18,402 bases of DNA. Origin: Flavobacterium psychrophilum (lineage in GTDB: Bacteria; Bacteroidota; Bacteroidia; Flavobacteriales; Flavobacteriaceae). The stretch spans positions 1-18,402 of the forward strand of contig CAMDGJ010000029.1 of NCBI GenBank assembly GCA_945897545.1, read 5' to 3'. The translations under genes and the position numbers were made by a program. Numbering within the stretch: the stretch's first letter is position 1; the number at the start of each line of letters is the position of its first letter. Under the pieces are notes generated by a model. It did not search any database and was not told where the DNA came from. It saw nothing but the letters and a program-made list of their open reading frames with translations. Shown piece by piece: positions 16,984-18,402 of the stretch.

Positions 16984-18345
16984 CTATTTTTTAACACTTT
17001 TATACCAAGAATTAAATTCATTTTTTAATTCCTCCACTTTCTCAGGATATTTAGCTGCTACGTTTTCGGATTCGCTTGGATTATTTTTAATGTTAACCAG
17101 ATAGAATGAGTTTGTAGTTTCTATTGGTGTTTTTTGTGATGGATCGATGGGGTTTTTCAACAACTTCCAATCTCCTTTTCGAACTGCCCAACGGTTTGCA
17201 TTATCATACCACCAGAAGACTTCATGTGGCGATTTCTTCTTTTTATAAATTACATCCACAAGACTTTTTCCTTCAAAATTATCTTTATCGTATCCTATTT
17301 TACACAAATCAAGTATACTAGGAAACCAATCTACATTAACCGCCATCTCATCTATAATCTCATTCTTCTTAATTTTAGAGGGCCAGCTTATAATTGACGG
17401 TACTCTAATGCCGCCTTCAAAAAAAGAAAACTTGGCACCCCGATAAATTCCAGAATTTCCACCACCAGAAAAAGTCCGTTGCTCCATTGAATGCCCATGA
17501 TCCGACTGAAAAATAACGATGGTATTCTCTCGAATATTTAATTCGTCCAGTTTATCTAGAAGCAACCCAATTCGCTCATCAAGAGTTGAAATACAAGCGG
17601 CATATTTGTCTCTAGGACTTTCTAAATTTTTATAATATTCTCTCCATTTTTTCGATGCCTGCAACGGATAATGAGGAAGGTTTAAAGCATAATAAAGGAA
17701 AAAGCTCTGGTCCTTGTTTTCTGTAATAAACTTTTCTGCCTTACTTGCCATAACATCCGGGAAATACTCGCCATCCATCCATACTTCTTTTCCGTTTTCC
17801 CATAGGTCATGTCGATTGGCTCCCTCCCAATAAAAATAATGCGAATAATTATCAATACAGCCACCCATGTGACCAAACGAATAATCAAATCCTTGTGCTA
17901 AAGGCATGGTTTCGTCGCTATACCCTAAATGCCATTTCCCAATGTGGCCAGTTTTATATCCGTTATTTTTGAGTGTCTCTGCAATGGTAATTTGTTCCGT
18001 AGGCAATCCAGCCTCACCTTTTATTGCAGGAGCATTGCCTGGTAATCCTGCCTTGAAGGGTGTTTTACCAGTTAACAAAGCAGCTCTTGATGGCGAACAT
18101 ATGGCAGCTGCAGCATAAAATTGTGTAAACCGAACTCCTGAATCTGCCAATCTATCGATATTGGGTGTATACAAGTCTTTTGCGCCATAGCAATTAGCAT
18201 CAATAGTTCCTTGATCATCTGTATATATTATAATAACATTGGGTTTTACTGCTGATTTTTGTGCGGTTGATATTCCTGGATTTAGAATACATATTAGAAT
18301 TAATATTTCAACACCCCTTTTTATTATTCTTGATTTATTTTTCAT
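16984..18345 (-). CDS. Secreted S1-family sulfatase (arylsulfatase A type)
   Basis: A 453-residue formylglycine-dependent sulfatase. The signal peptide (about 1-28, STA|QKS) predicts a soluble exported protein, unlike the lipoprotein sulfatase at 6474-8081. The catalytic Cys83 lies in CSPSRAALLTGKTP. Other active-site residues present are Asp43-Asp44 (YTDDQG), Lys137 and His139 (GKWH), His225 (NLPHYP), Asp282-His283 (SDHGHS) and Lys305 (YRGAKFSFFEGGIRVP). Aromatic-rich insertions (CIDNYSHYFYWEGANRHDLW, 163-182) probably shape the substrate pocket. Subfamily and substrate are not assignable by eye. The start at 18345 is preceded by an AT-rich leader with no obvious Shine-Dalgarno, normal for this phylum. 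The start leaves only 57 bases to the window edge, so I cannot tell whether it is first in its operon. Confidence 0.94.
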   Translation of the reverse strand: MKNKSRIIKRGVEILILICILNPGISTAQKSAVKPNVIIIYTDDQGTIDANCYGAKDLYTPNIDRLADSGVRFTQFYAAAAICSPSRAALLTGKTPFKAGLPGNAPAIKGEAGLPTEQITIAETLKNNGYKTGHIGKWHLGYSDETMPLAQGFDYSFGHMGGCIDNYSHYFYWEGANRHDLWENGKEVWMDGEYFPDVMASKAEKFITENKDQSFFLYYALNLPHYPLQASKKWREYYKNLESPRDKYAACISTLDERIGLLLDKLDELNIRENTIVIFQSDHGHSMEQRTFSGGGNSGIYRGAKFSFFEGGIRVPSIISWPSKIKKNEIIDEMAVNVDWFPSILDLCKIGYDKDNFEGKSLVDVIYKKKKSPHEVFWWYDNANRWAVRKGDWKLLKNPIDPSQKTPIETTNSFYLVNIKNNPSESENVAAKYPEKVEELKNEFNSWYKSVKK

Positions 18346-18402
18346 ACTATTTGTTTACTATTTAAAAACCACTATTTTTTATTAAAAATAAACCTCTAGG
18401 AT

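Overview
The window looks like chromosome from a Bacteroidota member of the Flavobacteriia, probably marine. The signs are AT-rich, Shine-Dalgarno-poor intergenic DNA, secreted proteins cut before Gln (AQ, SQ), a cluster of secreted glycoside hydrolases and formylglycine sulfatases, and a giant repeat-rich surface protein of the kind usually exported by the type IX secretion system. Every convincing gene is on the minus strand, so transcription runs from the right edge to the left.

Right to left, the layout is: an S1 sulfatase (18345-16984); a small secreted protein of unknown function (16879-16538) followed by a strong hairpin terminator (16490-16516); a GH2-type enzyme with an unusual long C-terminal half (16444-13322); a GH92 alpha-mannosidase (13223-10989); a GH3 enzyme with an inserted PA14 domain (10847-8286); a second, lipoprotein S1 sulfatase (8081-6474); a 950-bp gene-poor stretch that includes a decayed gene fragment (about 5560-5819); and a giant surface protein starting at 5521 that is open over 1840 codons to the left edge and continues beyond it.

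The five enzymes form the catabolic part of a polysaccharide utilization locus. Sulfatases would remove ester sulfate, GH92 would trim alpha-mannose, and GH3 and GH2 would trim beta-linked sugars. A sulfated, mannose-containing glycan such as an algal sulfated mannan is the best inference. No SusC/SusD pair, sensor or transporter lies inside the window. All five enzymes have export signals, and one is predicted to be a lipoprotein.

Beyond the ordinary genes, three things stand out. The giant protein is a mosaic of Pmp-like beta-helix repeats, two TIG/IPT domains, five copies of a 66-68-residue module and a terminal array of 67-69-residue repeats. Just upstream of it is a frameshifted remnant of a related gene. 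The GH3-sulfatase gap contains a compact, multi-hairpin, REPIN/MITE-like element. I found no tRNA, rRNA, CRISPR array or transposase.
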